Shown here: one piece after another, positions 19,755 to 31,597 of the stretch
Layout: the number at the start of each line of letters is the position of its first letter
How positions within the stretch are numbered: position 1 is the stretch's first letter
Assembly: GCA_014529385.2 (NCBI GenBank)
Contig: CM043955.1
Span: 153,851,640 to 153,915,639, forward strand
Length of the DNA: 64,000 nucleotides
Source: Adiantum capillus-veneris
Lineage: Eukaryota; Streptophyta; Polypodiopsida; Polypodiales; Pteridaceae
Direction of reading: 5' to 3'
The notes under the pieces: model-generated
What the model was told of the DNA's origin: nothing
Databases searched by the model: none
What the model saw: only the letters and a program-made list of their open reading frames with translations
Made by a program: the position numbers and the translations under genes

Positions 19755-21932
19755 CTACTCATTTTCAGCCCTTTCGTCATCAAGTACATCATGTACATCT
19801 GCATCAGTAGTAGGCTGATCTGTAACATTTTGAGAAACCCCCATAGGCTGTACATTTGCCACATTGGAACTTACATTCGTATTTCCACCACTGAAAAGAG
19901 GCAACAAAGTGTCATAAATGTCCTGTGAGCTTACATTACTGTCTCTAGTACATGACAGCAACGGCTGAATAGAATCTACCACAAACACTACAGCCAGTGA
20001 AACCAGAATACGCTTTGTTTGCAGATGATATAACCTATAACCTTTCCTTTCAGCACTATAACCAACAAAAATACATTTGATAGCCTTATCATCCAATTTT
20101 CCGCGATGTGTTTGTGGCACCAAAGCATATGCCAAACAGCCAAAAACACACATATCCTCAATAGAAGGCTTTCTATCATGCCATGCTTCATATGGAGTAA
20201 TAGACTCCAAAGATTTCGTAGGACACTTGTTTAGTACATAAGTGGCACACATGATGGCCTCAAGCCAAAAAGAATGCGGCAATGCTTGAATTTTGACCAT
20301 ACATCGTGTCATTTTCGTCAGTGACCTGTTTTTCCGCTCAGCAACACCATTTTGCTGAGGTGTATAAGGCAATGTACATTGGTGTTTTATCCCACGACTA
20401 GCCAGAAATGCATTAAATTCATGAGACATATACTCCCCCCCTCGATCAAAACGAAGGGTGCCCATAATACATTTCGAGACATTTTCAGCCATAGCTAGAA
20501 ATTTTTTGAAGCACATAAAAACTTCGGACTTCTCTTTAAGAGGAAATACCCATGCATGCGTGGAGTAATCATCAATGAAAGTCACGAAGTACAGGTAATT
20601 GCCCAAGGACGGAGTTTGCATGGGTCCACAAACATCACTATGCACAAGCTGCAACTTGCATGTGGCCGGAACTGAATCATCCTTTGGAAACTTAGAACGC
20701 TGCATCTTACCCAAAATATAGCCTTCACAAACATGTGTGACATGTGCTTCAAGAGGCGGCAAAAAAGCAACCATATCAGATTTCTGCAAACGCAGCAAAC
20801 TGGCAAAATTCAGATGACCAAAACATGCATGCCAAAGTTTTGCATCTGAAATAGCCCTTGAATCTGCAACAGCATTTGCAAAATTTTGTCCACACTTGTC
20901 ATACAAAGTGAGCTTATACAGCCCACCACACAAAAGGCCAGATGCAACAATTTCATCAACAAAACTGAGATCATGAACTGTACATCTGTCATCCACAAAT
21001 TTGACTATAAATCCAAGTCTAGCAAGTGAGGATATAGACAAGAGATTCTTCTTGATCCCAAGTACATAAAGTGCATCAACAAGTGTGAAGGAACTGCCAT
21101 TTGCAGTAGTAAGGACAATCTTTCCAACACCATGAACTGGATAAGAGGCATTGTTGGCACAAGTGATAGAATTCTCATGAGGGACAGACTTGAGAGAGGT
21201 AAATAATTCATGATGTGAGGTAATGTGCTTTGTAGCACCACTATCGAAATACCACACATGTGAATCTACAGCAACTGACAAGCATGCATCATGGACAGTA
21301 GGATTGTAAGTGCACTCTACGGTAAAATCCCATTCTGCATCAACATCAACAACACAGTCTCCTTTCACAGAAGACTCAACAATGGCTGCATTAGTAGTGG
21401 AACCAACATTTACAGTGGAACCACCCTCTTTCTTCATAGCCTCTTTGGCCTTCAACTTAGGACACGACTTGATCAAGTGATCATTAGCTTTACAATAATG
21501 GCAACGCATCTTCTGTTTGCCCTTATCACCAAAATTTCCAGACGAAGTGCTACCAGCAGACGCATTGTGAATAGAATTTTTTCCACTCGCAGCAGAACCA
21601 TAAGAAGTGGCTGCATTGTTGTTACCACCCTTTCTTTGAGAAGCAATAAAAGCCTGTTCAACTGCACGTTGTCTAGTCCTGTTTTTTCTGCAAAGTGACT
21701 CTTGCAACAGCAATGTGCATAATGCATCAAACTTGACAACTTCAAGATTTCCTTGGGTCATCAGTCTCCAAGTAATAGCAAAAGTCTGGTAGGAATCTGG
21801 TAAGGCATCAAGAACAGTCTGCACAAGGGAACTGTTTGAAATGACTTCATCTGCAGAAATAAGCTGCTCATTGATATCCTTGACACTAGCAAGGAAAGTG
21901 TCCATATCATCTTCCTCATGCATAATCTTCAA
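19755..21932 (-). pseudogene. copia-3 gag C-terminal part, protease and integrase
   Basis: A 725-residue open stretch. The Gag C-terminal half lies at 1-150, with the knuckle CHYCKANDHLIKSC near 143-156. The protease WYFDSGATKHITSHHELF is near 228-246; its WY-F is intact with no amber. The integrase zinc region has CEGYILGK where CxxC is expected, so the last zinc ligand Cys is Tyr. The integrase core has HSDVCGPM, DDYSTHAW, RFDRGGEY and PQQNGVAERKN. It ends at a TAG (19755-19757) between integrase and RT. Confidence 0.93.
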
Positions 21933-22337
21933 CTCCAGCTCTTTATGCAGCGAAGCAATTTTAGCCTCATTGCGGCCTGCATAAAGACCTGCTAAAATAT
22001 CCCAAGCCTATTTTGCAGATTTTGCTGAACGGATGTGAGGAACAATGGTGCGCTTCACAGACAACGCAATCAATGCATGAGCCTGCTCATCCTTAACATC
22101 CCAATGAGCTTGTTCTGTTGTAGGCAAAACACTCTAACAGCTGCAATCCTTGTAGCAAGACCTGCAACATCCTCAACATCACCTACATCCTCAGAACCAG
22201 GACGTGCATCAATGCCCTGCACAATATTCTAGACGCCCTTGCATCATATAAGCCCACATAGGATAATTATCCCCATCCAACATGTCCTCAGCAGCAGAAA
22301 ACATCTTGAACACATCTGTGTTGTTGTTGTCAGCCAT
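21933..22337 (-). pseudogene. copia-3 gag N-terminal part (two frameshifts, one stop)
   Basis: Start ATG at 22337 (MADNNNTDVFKMFSAAEDM), about 360 bp inside the PBS. The DGDNYPMWAYMMQGRLE block is typical of copia Gag. The frame is then lost by a one-base change near 22230, partly read in another frame (IVQGIDARPGSEDV), and regained near 22110. A TAG at 22008-22010 stands in the ...WDILAG block where Gln would be expected. Confidence 0.85.
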
Positions 22338-22685
22338 GGTAAATGCTGCACCTGATGTGAAAACTGCTCAAAAATAGGAGAAACAGAACGAGAACAACAC
22401 GTGCTATATAGCACGAATCGTAGAAGACTATAAGGAACCTGTTATACAGAAAACAGCACTGACAAAAATTTTGCACAAAATGACGAAATTGCCTACGCAG
22501 ACCTGCCTGTAATGGAAACGGAGGCCGAAATGAGCTCGAATCAAAAATCCGCGCATACTAAGCTATACAAGCCTTCTCGAAATTTTTGTCGACCTGCAAA
22601 CGCTTGCCAAATCTCACTGAAATCGAAGAAAGTGAGCAGGCATGTGCTGGAGCAGCTGGCGACTAAGCCCGGGAGGACGCAACCT

Positions 22686-22697
22686 GCTCTGATACCA
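22686..22697 (-). other. copia-3 primer-binding site (tRNA-iMet)
   Basis: The minus strand reads TGGTATCAGAGC two bases inside the right LTR. Confidence 0.92.
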
Positions 22698-22699
22698 AT

Positions 22700-22926
22700 T
22701 GTTGGTATTAGGGTTGCAGAGAAATGCACACATCTTGGAGAAGATGAAGGAAGCTCAAGGCACACAATAGAGAGTGTATTACTTAGTGTGCAATGGAAAG
22801 ATTGATAGCCCTAGAGTGATGGGCGTATATACAATGCTCGGGGGAAAAAACCTCCTAAAGAGGGAAAAAATGCCCCGGCGGTCCTAGTGTGTTCACACAC
22901 ATCACTACCACATGTATATGGTAACA
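22700..22926 (-). repeat. copia-3 5' LTR (227 bp)
   Basis: Starts TGTTGGTATTAGGG and ends ATATGGTAACA. It lacks the 90-bp duplication of the left LTR, and probably represents the original state. Confidence 0.93.
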
Positions 22927-24014
22927 TTTATGTCATGGTGCACTCCTAGGCTAATATGATCCATAAACCTAATACATAATGGAGTTCCTCACTGGATTTG
23001 ACACTTCACGGTTCTCAAATGGACACATCGTGACAATTCTCAACGGATTCAATGACCATGGTTCAATGTCCCATGATACATCATAGCGGTTCTCTACTTG
23101 ATTCATTGATATGGTTCACAAGTGGGACCTAGTAGGTTCACTAGTAGTCCTAGGGTACAATTTCATTCATTGATTCATTTTGTGTGAAGGGATATTTATG
23201 TGTATCCCCTTCAAAATTGGCTTCATTTTGTTGTCATTGTCGATTGTTTTCATCTTGATCTTGATCTTCAAGTCGTGAGCTTTGTCGTGTGTCGATGTCT
23301 TCATGTAGTCATGTCATTCTTTATATGTCCAATCCATCAAGGATAAAATCTCCATTGCAAATGATGCAAAATACACATACATTTCATATGTTATGCTTGT
23401 GTGTGTGTTCATGGGCGTCCTTACCATATACATGATGTATAGGCAGTGTCTAGAACCCGTGTGCATGGTGTTTTTGTGGACAAATATTTCATACATTGCT
23501 TTTATTGCCTGTATGAGCCAACCTTTGGAGATAGTGCAGGAATACTGCCTAGAGAGATTCTTTGATCTAAAAGAAAAAGAAAACCCATACAAAGACCTTG
23601 GGGCTGCCAAGAATAGGTATGATCAGTTTGAGCTACACTTGAGTGCCAGTGAATATGCTTGTGTTGAATGTGCTGCTTTCGGGAATCACGTGGGAATAGC
23701 AATGTGTGCCCACGGTGTGATGAGCCTCTTAGAAAAAGTTGATTTTGACGATGATGAGGCCTGAGGGCAATGAGCAAGTAATGTCGATAGATAGCATGGT
23801 GATATGGAAAACTATAGGGACACAAATTTGCAACACGAGTAGCACTTGTTGGGAAGCATTTGGGAAGCGTGTGCTCAATGATGTGGCGCATGGGTAGCAG
23901 ATGTTGTGACTTGCAATTGCTGAATATGGAAAAAAAGGCAAAAAGTTCATGTGCAAAGCATTAATCAGCCCCTCTTTTGACTCTTGTAAGGTGTGGCTCC
24001 CACCATAAAGATGT

Positions 24015-24049
<35 letters not shown>

Positions 24050-24540
24050 AATCTAGATTGATTTGGTGGACTAATGAGCTCCAAAAGTAGGGATTAGATA
24101 GTCCAGAGAAAGCTAAAAATAAAGAGATTTTGGATCTCAATAGAATGGCCTAAACATATGATAATTAGACACTCAAAATCTCTATGGAATCTTCTTGAAG
24201 TGTACTTTGCATACACAAAAATTGCACAAGGCAATAATGCCTACAATGAGAAATATGATGCAACGAAGTAGCCTGAAATGAGCATAAAAAAGAGAAAAAT
24301 TACATACACACAATGCAATAGCGTGAATCTAAAAGTGATGCAAGATCATTAGAATGCTTAATTATTGAGATAAAGCAAGAAAATGATGCTAAATGCGAGT
24401 TCCCCCTCACCTAATCAGTAAAGGGGAGTGCTAGGATAGTGGAGCATGCTCATGCCCAAGTGGTAATTAGGGAGTGGGATTATTGAGAAGGCTAATCCAA
24501 ATAGAGATTATTGATAGTTATGCCTATGTATGGAACCGTT
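22927..24540. other. element G interior with one unexplained ORF (23393-23764 +)
   Basis: About 1.6 kb of element G interior with no gag or pol. On the + strand, antisense to the element, an ORF at 23393-23764 (123 codons; the open frame extends upstream to about 23300) encodes a hydrophobic N-terminal part (two stretches near residues 1-40), then a soluble, acidic end (ENPYKDLGAAKNRYDQFEL ... VDFDDDEA). It resembles no family I know. It may be a captured host exon or chance. A CA repeat lies at 24016-24047. Confidence 0.4.
24016..24047. repeat. (CA)n microsatellite
   Basis: About 16 uninterrupted CA units in element G interior. Confidence 0.95.
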
Positions 24541-24742
24541 GTCTCTGATACCACTTGTTGCAATCGGGGAGCAAAAGCGTGCTCTGTCATAAGCATCGTT
24601 AGTGATCTAGGCTATGGTGGATGAAGTCTCAAGCTCACCATGATGCTAGGGTTAGGGTCAGAGAAATGGAAATTAGGGTTAGGGGAAGAGCATAAAGGTA
24701 TAGTATAGACACAATGATGATAACTCAAAGTGCGAAGATTGG
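24541..24742 (-). repeat. element G PBS and truncated 5' LTR
   Basis: The minus strand at 24541-24553 reads TGGTATCAGAGAC, close to the tRNA-Met PBS with one mismatch. The LTR starts TGTTGCAATCGGG at 24556 and matches the left LTR to about 24742. The last ~140 bp present in the left LTR are missing. Confidence 0.6.
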
Positions 24743-25322
24743 AGAGTGATAATGAAAATCGAGAAGAGTTAGAAAAGGACTAAATAAGTGTACCCTCCCA
24801 TTATAAAAAATACATTGTTCAAGATTGTAAATCATCGTTGAGGAATAGCCATGAGGGAGAAGGCTGAACCAAGAAAATCTTATGATGGATTTGAGGATGG
24901 TTAAATAATAGATCTATCAAAATAAAGAGAAGAGCCTAAACCAACCTACATTGCTATGGATCTATCACCAGACAAAGAAGAGTTGTCGATTTGAATGCTC
25001 AAGGAGTATAAGGATGTTTTTGTATGGTCTTATAAGGCATTGAGAGGGTTGATAATGTCATCTATCAGCATACAATCTCTTTAAATCCTAATGCTAAGCC
25101 AAGCAGACAGCGCCCTTACACATTTGCAAAGAAAATCAAAGAGGAAATCGATAAGCTACAGGAAGTTGAATTCATTTATGAAATTGAACACACGGATTGG
25201 GTATCCCCAATACCTAAGAAGAATGGCAAGTTAAGAGTGTGTGTCAATCTCAAAAAAGTGAATGCAACTACTATCCGTGACAATTATCCTCTTCATATTA
25301 TTGATCATATCTTGGAAAGAGT
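24743..25322 (+). pseudogene. gypsy-A reverse transcriptase, N-terminal part
   Basis: Resumes gypsy-A. In one frame near 25105-25320: RPYTFAKKIKEEIDKL, WVSPIPKKNGKLRVCVNLKK, TIRDNYPLHIIDHILERVVG. This is the fingers region of gypsy RT (KK.G..R.CVD.R.LN, then the PLP..D..L block). Upstream text (LKEYKDVFVWSY) is the usual pre-RT block. Broken at 25322 by element E6 and resumed at 31598 with LDGFLDYNQL, which is exactly the next conserved RT block. Confidence 0.8.
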
Positions 25323-25482
25323 TGTTGGGGTAAAGGCAGTGAGCCTCTTACCCAGGTCGAACACGGCAGAGACATCCGACTTCCCATTACTTGTACGCTT
25401 ATTATTTATTAGATAGAAGAATAAGGGGCTCTCTCTCTCACACACACACATACTACTGAGCTACACCACCTATATCTTGTGT

Positions 25483-25559
<77 letters not shown>

Positions 25560-25594
25560 CCTCTCCACACATGCACCACATTCGCATACTCACA
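25323..25594 (+). repeat. E6 5' LTR with (CT)n tract
   Basis: A 272-bp LTR candidate with a CT tract at 25483-25566. The segment before the tract (CACC...ATCTTGTGTTCTCTC) recurs at 26680-26700, and the segment after it (CACCACATTCGC...ACTCACA) recurs at 31572-31592. PBS-like TTGGCATCAGACC follows at 25596. Confidence 0.6.
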
Positions 25595-26668
25595 ATTGGC
25601 ATCAGACCAGCACATGGTGATCACGGAGAGCATGGTGGCCTCGAGAGCTTTGAGATGGTAGCTTGCTTTCTCTTGACCGTATAGAGATCAAGAAATCTTG
25701 GAAGCTTCATGAGAATGAAATGGGAGCTTGTGAGCTCAATTGAGAGTGATGTATGCTCTTGTGGAAGCTCAAAAACGAGTGTCGAAGATAATGTGTAAGT
25801 GAAGGTGTTGTCCTAAAAAATTGTGTGTGTAGAAGCATTTTTGAAAGATTTGTTTTTTTGCTTGTAAAATGTAGATCTGAATACTCCATCCATGTTGCCC
25901 CTCTATTTAGACGTGGTCTACAACTTTGCAGAAGAACTTACTCAAAATTACTCACTGTTTTGCTGGTATTCAGCTTAGATTGATTGTATACATAGATTTT
26001 AGGTTTTCTATTTTTGCATAATTTGTGAGTTTGATGCATTTTTTGGAAGCACGGCAAGTGCTTGAGTGCATAAATTTTGAAGTGAAGATACAATTTCAGC
26101 TTGTGCATAGCTTGTGGTTTGAGTATTTTTTGGTAGACTTTGAAAACGAAGCACGGAGGCGTTTACACACCATCAAAGCGGTCTTTTGAGAGACGCAATT
26201 TTTTGAGCACACGAGTGGGGCTTCTTTCATCACAGATTTTCACAGGATACTTTTGCATTGATTTTATGCTTCGGTTTATGATCTTTGCAAACGAATTTGC
26301 ATATGGTTATGGTGCATGGTTGATGCCCATTGTACATCCATTTTGAGTGCCAATGAGCTCTCTTAAGAGTATTTTTCGCATTGATTACGTTTCCAAATTT
26401 CAACCCTTTTGGCGCTTGTTTATGTGCGGTCATTTTGTGGATGTACATTGAGTGTGGATTGCCATTGTATGTGAGATTGTGGAGCCATTTTGGCATTTCT
26501 AATCATTGGCATTGAGTAGTATTATGGTTTATGGTTTAGAGTCCTCTTTTAGAGACTATAGTGGTCAACGTTTACTCCCACTTTGCCATACTTTTGGTTG
26601 ACAAATTTTTTGTCAGTTTGTAGTGTTTGAGAGCTTCTCCCACTTTGTCATCTTGGATGTGATTTTAT
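25595..26668 (+). other. E6 interior, no coding sequence recognised
   Basis: About 1.1 kb starting with PBS-like TTGGCATCAGACC (a variant of the iMet PBS). No ORF with family similarity was seen on either strand. Sequence is T-rich with short repeated words. It probably represents the internal region of a non-autonomous retroelement. Confidence 0.4.
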
Positions 26669-26697
26669 AGTGTTGAGTTGCTCCACCCACATCTTGT

Positions 26698-26755
<58 letters not shown>

Positions 26756-26762
26756 CCCCCCC
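26669..26762 (+). repeat. E6 3' LTR, first part, with (CT)n(C)n tract
   Basis: Starts TGTTGAGTTGCTCC, shares CATCTTGTGTTCTCTC with the 5' LTR and ends in a CT tract plus a C run (26701-26762). LINE-A sequence begins directly after. Confidence 0.5.
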
Positions 26763-26943
26763 AGTGTAGTCATATTTTGATGTAGTAGACAACAGTTCGC
26801 TCGTTTGATCATAACTTCTTCATCCGAACTCCGATTTGGGTAATCTATAGCCGCAATCAAAGAGCACGATGCCCTCTAGGGATTGATGTAAAGACAAAAA
26901 AATTTAAAGTTATGGAAGGTGTTTTTGTACCAAAATTTTTTAA

Positions 26944-27933
26944 GTGAATAGGTTTAGGAAAGTTGACTCTCATCTCTTATTTTACATACAATGTCTTCCG
27001 GCACTCGCAAGGGTTCTTCTTCTTCAACAAGGTCAACAACCATTGTGGAAGATGATCCAAAATCTCCTAAGTGTGGAGATAGCAACACAACCAATAACAT
27101 CGGAAACCATGATCATGGCATACTTGGTATCATTGCAAGAGACCATAAACAAACAAGGCAAAGACTTACGGGCACTTGCAATGGAGAATGGCACACTAAG
27201 GGTACTTGTGGTTGAGAATGAGAATCTCAAGAGGACACTTGAGATGCAAACAACACGTTTGATGCAACTTGAAGAGGAAGTCAAGGAATATAAACGCTCT
27301 CCTGTGGACTTGAATGCTTTGAAGGAGCGCATGAGCAAAGTAGAGCATGACCATGTATTGAAAGAGGAGAAATTTGACACCATGAGCCAGGATGTATGCG
27401 ACATGAAAAATGTATACACAAAGAAGTCTTGGGCTAATGTATGTGGTAACAATGAGGTTCCTAATTCCTCACTCATGCAAGCTATGGTTCAAACAAAGAA
27501 TGTTGAGATTGTGGATATGGAGGAGTTGAAGGAACAGGAGCGACGTTCCAAGAACATTGTTATTTATGGAATTTCCAAAGAGAAGTTAGAGACACCTCCT
27601 TCTCTTGACATTGCTATCAAAGATTTTTTCAAAACCCACTTTGGCATGTCCAAAGTTATGGTCTATGGAGCACATAAAGTGGGTAAGCAAGGAGCTCCTC
27701 GCTTGAGAGAACGACCAATTGTATGCACCATGCCAAATGAGACCAAATGAAAGATTATCCTTGATAATAGTTGGATCTATTCGAGGGACACAAGATATTT
27801 TGTATGTGAAGATTGCACTATTGAGCAACAAAATATGCATCACAAGGCATATGAGGAAAAGAATAAGAAAAACAAGGAGATCTCTCACGAAGAAAATGTT
27901 CCCAAGAAGGAGGCAAGTTTCTCAAGAAAATAG
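26944..27933 (+). pseudogene. LINE-A ORF1: coiled coil plus RRM-like nucleic-acid-binding protein
   Basis: The main frame 26944-27750 has a heptad-rich coiled coil at about residues 60-115 (ENGTLRVLVVENENLK ... MQLEEEVKEYK). An RRM-like start follows near 205 (RRSKNIVIYGISKE) with IKDFFKTHFGMSKVMVYGAHKVGK and RPIVCTMPNETK. A TGA at 27748 then interrupts, but the same frame goes on (KIILDNSWIYSRD ... VCEDCTIEQQ) to a TAG near 27932. This matches the order of L1 ORF1p-like proteins (coiled coil, RRM, C-terminal domain), which bind element RNA as trimers. The true start may be later, for example at the in-frame Met of the SETMIMAYL segment. Confidence 0.7.
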
Positions 27934-27959
27934 GGATGGATGACCTATAAACCGATTTA

Positions 27960-30780
27960 CAATTGAAAATATGCTTTTGGAATTGCAATGGCTACTCATG
28001 GAATGAGAGGGTTGGCATTGATGAACTAACAAGCAAAGCCGATGTTGTACTTCTTGTTGAAACTTGAGAGCATGATACACAAAGGATTAAGAGCTTGGAG
28101 GATTAGAATGTACATTCATTGATGTTGTTAAAGAATCTCAAGCAACGAAGAGGGCAAGGAGGGATAGCATGTATGGTTAAGAAAGGATTGGAAGATTTTG
28201 TATCAATTAAGAAATATGACAAGTATAAATATTATGTATGGCTGAAAATTATGATACCAAAAAGAACACCTATTTTTGTAGCCGGTTGCTACCTTCTCAT
28301 CATGATTCCCCCTTTTATGCTTTCATGGATAGAGATTAGCAAACTTTTTTATTTAGAAAGGCCATTTCTTATTTCAAAGGCAAAGGTAATGTTATTGTAT
28401 TTGAGGATATGAATGCTCGCACAAAAACACTACAACATGATAACAATTTAAAATTCCATACATTTCAAGGGAGTTGGATTAAGTTCACTTGTATGATCAT
28501 ACTTCAATGGATGAGAAAAATCCGGATCACTATGGAAAGTTACTTTTACACGCGTAATAGTGTAGGTATGCTCATTGCCAATGGTGTATCTTTGTGGAGT
28601 GGAACCAATGGATTTACATGTAGGAAACATAACGGGGATAGTATGATTGACTATATGCTACTCTTCGAAGCCATCATGTATCACATAAAGAGTTTTATGT
28701 TTGGCCAATGGACCTCAAAATCAAACCATCAGACCTTATGTATTGACCTTTCATGTGGAGAATCAACTAAGCATGATAATCTCAGCCAAAGGGAAGAGAA
28801 ATTATCACTATGTATGGATTTCAAACATGCACCAATGTACATTGAAATGGTTGAGCAAAAGTTATGGATGACAAAGCTTCAATATGACACACCATTGGAA
28901 ACTAAATGGAAAGCTTTCAAGAAAGTTACTTTTTCTTGTGCCGAAGAATGCTTTGTCATAAAGCATCTCCATGGTATCAACAAAGATAGATGATGGAAAA
29001 GGTGGTTTGATAAAGAATGTCAAGATGTTTGAAAGTCCTTGATAAATCTTGATGAAACTATGGACAAAGACAACTATCAAAGTCATTTGCATACAAACAA
29101 GGCATTGATTCAAAAGAAGAGAAGAAGATGGGAAGTAAAGCAAAAACTTTTTCAAGTCCAAGAAAAGGCACATGCTTCTGGAAGATTTTGGAGAAACTTG
29201 AGGGACAAGTGGGTTGAGAATTTTGGTAATTTGAGTCTTGTGGATATGTACACACATGTAGGCAATTATATGAGCAAGAAAATGCTAAAAAAGTGCCATT
29301 TTATGGTTCACTTCCATGTATGCCCCCTTTTTTTACTATTGAGGATATATGCGGTGGGCTTGAAAAGTCGGCCGCTCACAAAGCGGGAGATCTTCAAGGT
29401 ATCAAGCCAGAGATGATCAAATGGATGGGATTTTTTACCCATAAGTGGATGGGGTTAAGCCTTTGCATAAAGGAGGGGATAAAAAGAATGTAAACAACTA
29501 CCGGACTATAATGATTGGGTCTCTTATGCACAAGTTGTTTGGGTGCATAATGGAGATGAAATGAGTGATTGGGCTGAAGAGAATGACAAGCGTACAAAAG
29601 TACAAGCAGGTTTTTTTCGATGCCATAACACCATTGATCATCTTGCCACTCTTCATGTTCTCATGGAGGAAAGTCGGTTGAAAGTCAAGCGATTGTATTG
29701 TTGTTTTGTGGACTTTAAGAAATCCTTTGATATGATTCCACGTAACAATTTGTGGAGAAGAATGGAATAACTCCAAGTTCCAAGTGAGTTTATGATTGCG
29801 GTTTCTCGGATCTATGAGCAGGTGATTTGTCAATTTCGTATGGGAAGAGGAATTTCAAAAAAAATTGTAAACACTATTGGGGTTAAACAAGGATGTCCGT
29901 TGTCACCAACTCTCTTTGGTCTATGCATCAATCAATTGGAACAAATGGTACTTGACTTTATGCAAGAAGAAGGCATCGGAGAGGTCACTATTTGCAATGT
30001 GGTAATCATGCTTTTATTCTATGCGGATGATGTAGTGCTTCTAGCAAACACTTAAGAAGATGCACAAAAGCTTATCGTTGTTCTTGAGAGCTTTTGCTTG
30101 CATAGTGGGCTAATTGTGAATGAATCCAAAACAAAGGTTATGCTTGTGAAAACCAATCATAAGGAGAAGCCATACATTGTGTACAACAATGAGACACTTG
30201 AAGTTGTTGAGAGCTTTAAGTACCTTGGCCTTGAGGTTCTGTCCAATCACAAGTGGCATGAATGTGCTATGTGTCATTTGGAAGCGGGAAAGAGAGCATA
30301 TTATGCAGTTGAGAACATGTGTAATGCGGGAAACATCAAGTGTTGGGTTCTCAAGAAGTACCTTTTTGATGCATTGGTGACATTGGTTCTTCTTTATGGA
30401 GTTGAAGTGTGGGGCGGGAGCATCTCAAAGTCTACGTAGAAAGAGTTTGAGAATGTCCAAAAGCATTCTATTACAAACTTTCTCCAAGTAAGACACAAAC
30501 ACCATATATGCTACTACTTCTTGAGTCGGAATCTCTTCCAATTGAGGTTATGAGCATGGAAAGGTTTGGGGAGTACATGATAAAGATGCATCAAAACCCC
30601 TCACATCGACTTCCTACAATTGCATAGGAAGCAAGAAAAAAAATTAAAAAGACACATAAAAGCAAGATCTTGAGCATAAGATGGATGCAAGACATAAAGA
30701 AGTGGTTTGGGAGATGGGATGCATTAAACTTACTACATGATGCTTCAATTGACTCCCAAGTCAATGAAGCTTTTTCATAA
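27960..30780 (+). pseudogene. LINE-A ORF2: APE endonuclease and reverse transcriptase
   Basis: Endonuclease: CFWNCNGYSWNERVGIDEL (27972), GGIACMVKKG (28157), EDMNARTK (28402; the GD.NAR block), WSGTNGFTCRKHNGDSMIDY (28599-28655) and the SNH block near 28725 (usual SDH). RT: QAGFFRCHNTIDHLATLH and CCFVDFKKSFDMIPR (29600-29745), GVKQGCPLSPTLFGLCINQLE (29878-29940), LFYADDVVLLANT (30014-30052), then LIVNESKTKVM and FKYLGLEV. Stops and frame changes lie at several points (about 28072, 29770, 30053, 30437). Catalytic ADD is intact. ORF2 nicks the target and primes reverse transcription from it. Confidence 0.82.
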
Positions 30781-30951
30781 TTGTAAGGACATGGGTCCTA
30801 CGGGCAAGGCCACCGGCACGACCGGACAGTGTGTACTCTGGGGGGAGGCTAAAAGATAATAGCACAGTTGGGTGGAGCTTATAGCCTCCCCTAGCGTACA
30901 CATTGTCCGGTCATGCCGGTGGCCTTGCCCGTACAATCCATGTCCTTACAA
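30781..30951. repeat. 171-bp near-perfect hairpin (foldback) in LINE-A 3' region
   Basis: Left arm 30781-~30855 and right arm ~30885-30951 pair over about 70 bases: TTGTAAGGACATGG, then GGGCAAGGCCACCGGCA, GACCGGACA, TGTGTAC and GGAGGCT match as reverse complements with only a few differences. The loop is about 30 bases. It is far more GC-rich than its surroundings. It may be a small foldback MITE inserted in the LINE, a LINE 3' UTR structure, or a small-RNA precursor. No clear target duplication was found. Confidence 0.85.
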
Positions 30952-31592
<641 letters not shown>

Positions 31593-31597
31593 AGAGT

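Larger units (their letters stand above)
17752..22926 (-). mobile_element. copia-3, Ty1/copia LTR retrotransposon
   Basis: A 5,175-bp minus-strand element nested in element G. The target duplication tttat is exact (17747-17751 and 22927-22931). LTRs are 316 bp (left, with an internal 90-bp duplication) and 227 bp (right). It holds gag with knuckle, protease, integrase, RT and RNase H in copia order. Stops lie at 22008, 19755, 19098 and about 18567, with frameshifts in the Gag N-terminus (near 22230 and 22130) and after YVDD (near 18900-18950). It is distinct in sequence from copia-1 and copia-2/4. Confidence 0.95.
17368..24742 (-). mobile_element. element G, non-coding LTR retrotransposon containing copia-3
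   Basis: Direct repeats 17368-~17562 and 24556-~24742 (TGTTGGAGTCAGG and TGTTGCAATCGGG starts, then a shared GCTATGGTGGATGAAG block) bracket a region with a minus-strand PBS at 24541-24553 and a purine-tract complement at 17701-17711. So the element is on the minus strand. Without copia-3 the interior is about 1.7 kb and has no gag or pol, like TRIM/LARD non-autonomous elements. The right LTR loses similarity after ~24742, so it is truncated. No target duplication could be defined. Confidence 0.65.

Noticed and set aside
19326-19928. Plus-strand and alternate minus frames over copia-3
   Set aside because: Antisense or out-of-frame shadows of gag-pol; no independent conservation.
17368-24742. 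Copia-3 and element G as one element with two nested LTR sets
   Set aside because: Copia-3 has its own exact tttat duplication and PBS, and element G has a separate PBS (24541) and PPT (17701), so they are two insertions.
25409-25661. Open frames across (CT)n tracts (also 26648-26860, 31306-31661)
   Set aside because: The Arg-Glu/Leu-Ser text comes only from the dinucleotide repeat; no flanking coding signal.
30781-30951. Calling the hairpin a microRNA gene
   Set aside because: Arms are long and nearly perfect, and there is no expression evidence; structure alone fits a foldback MITE or a LINE 3' structure equally well.
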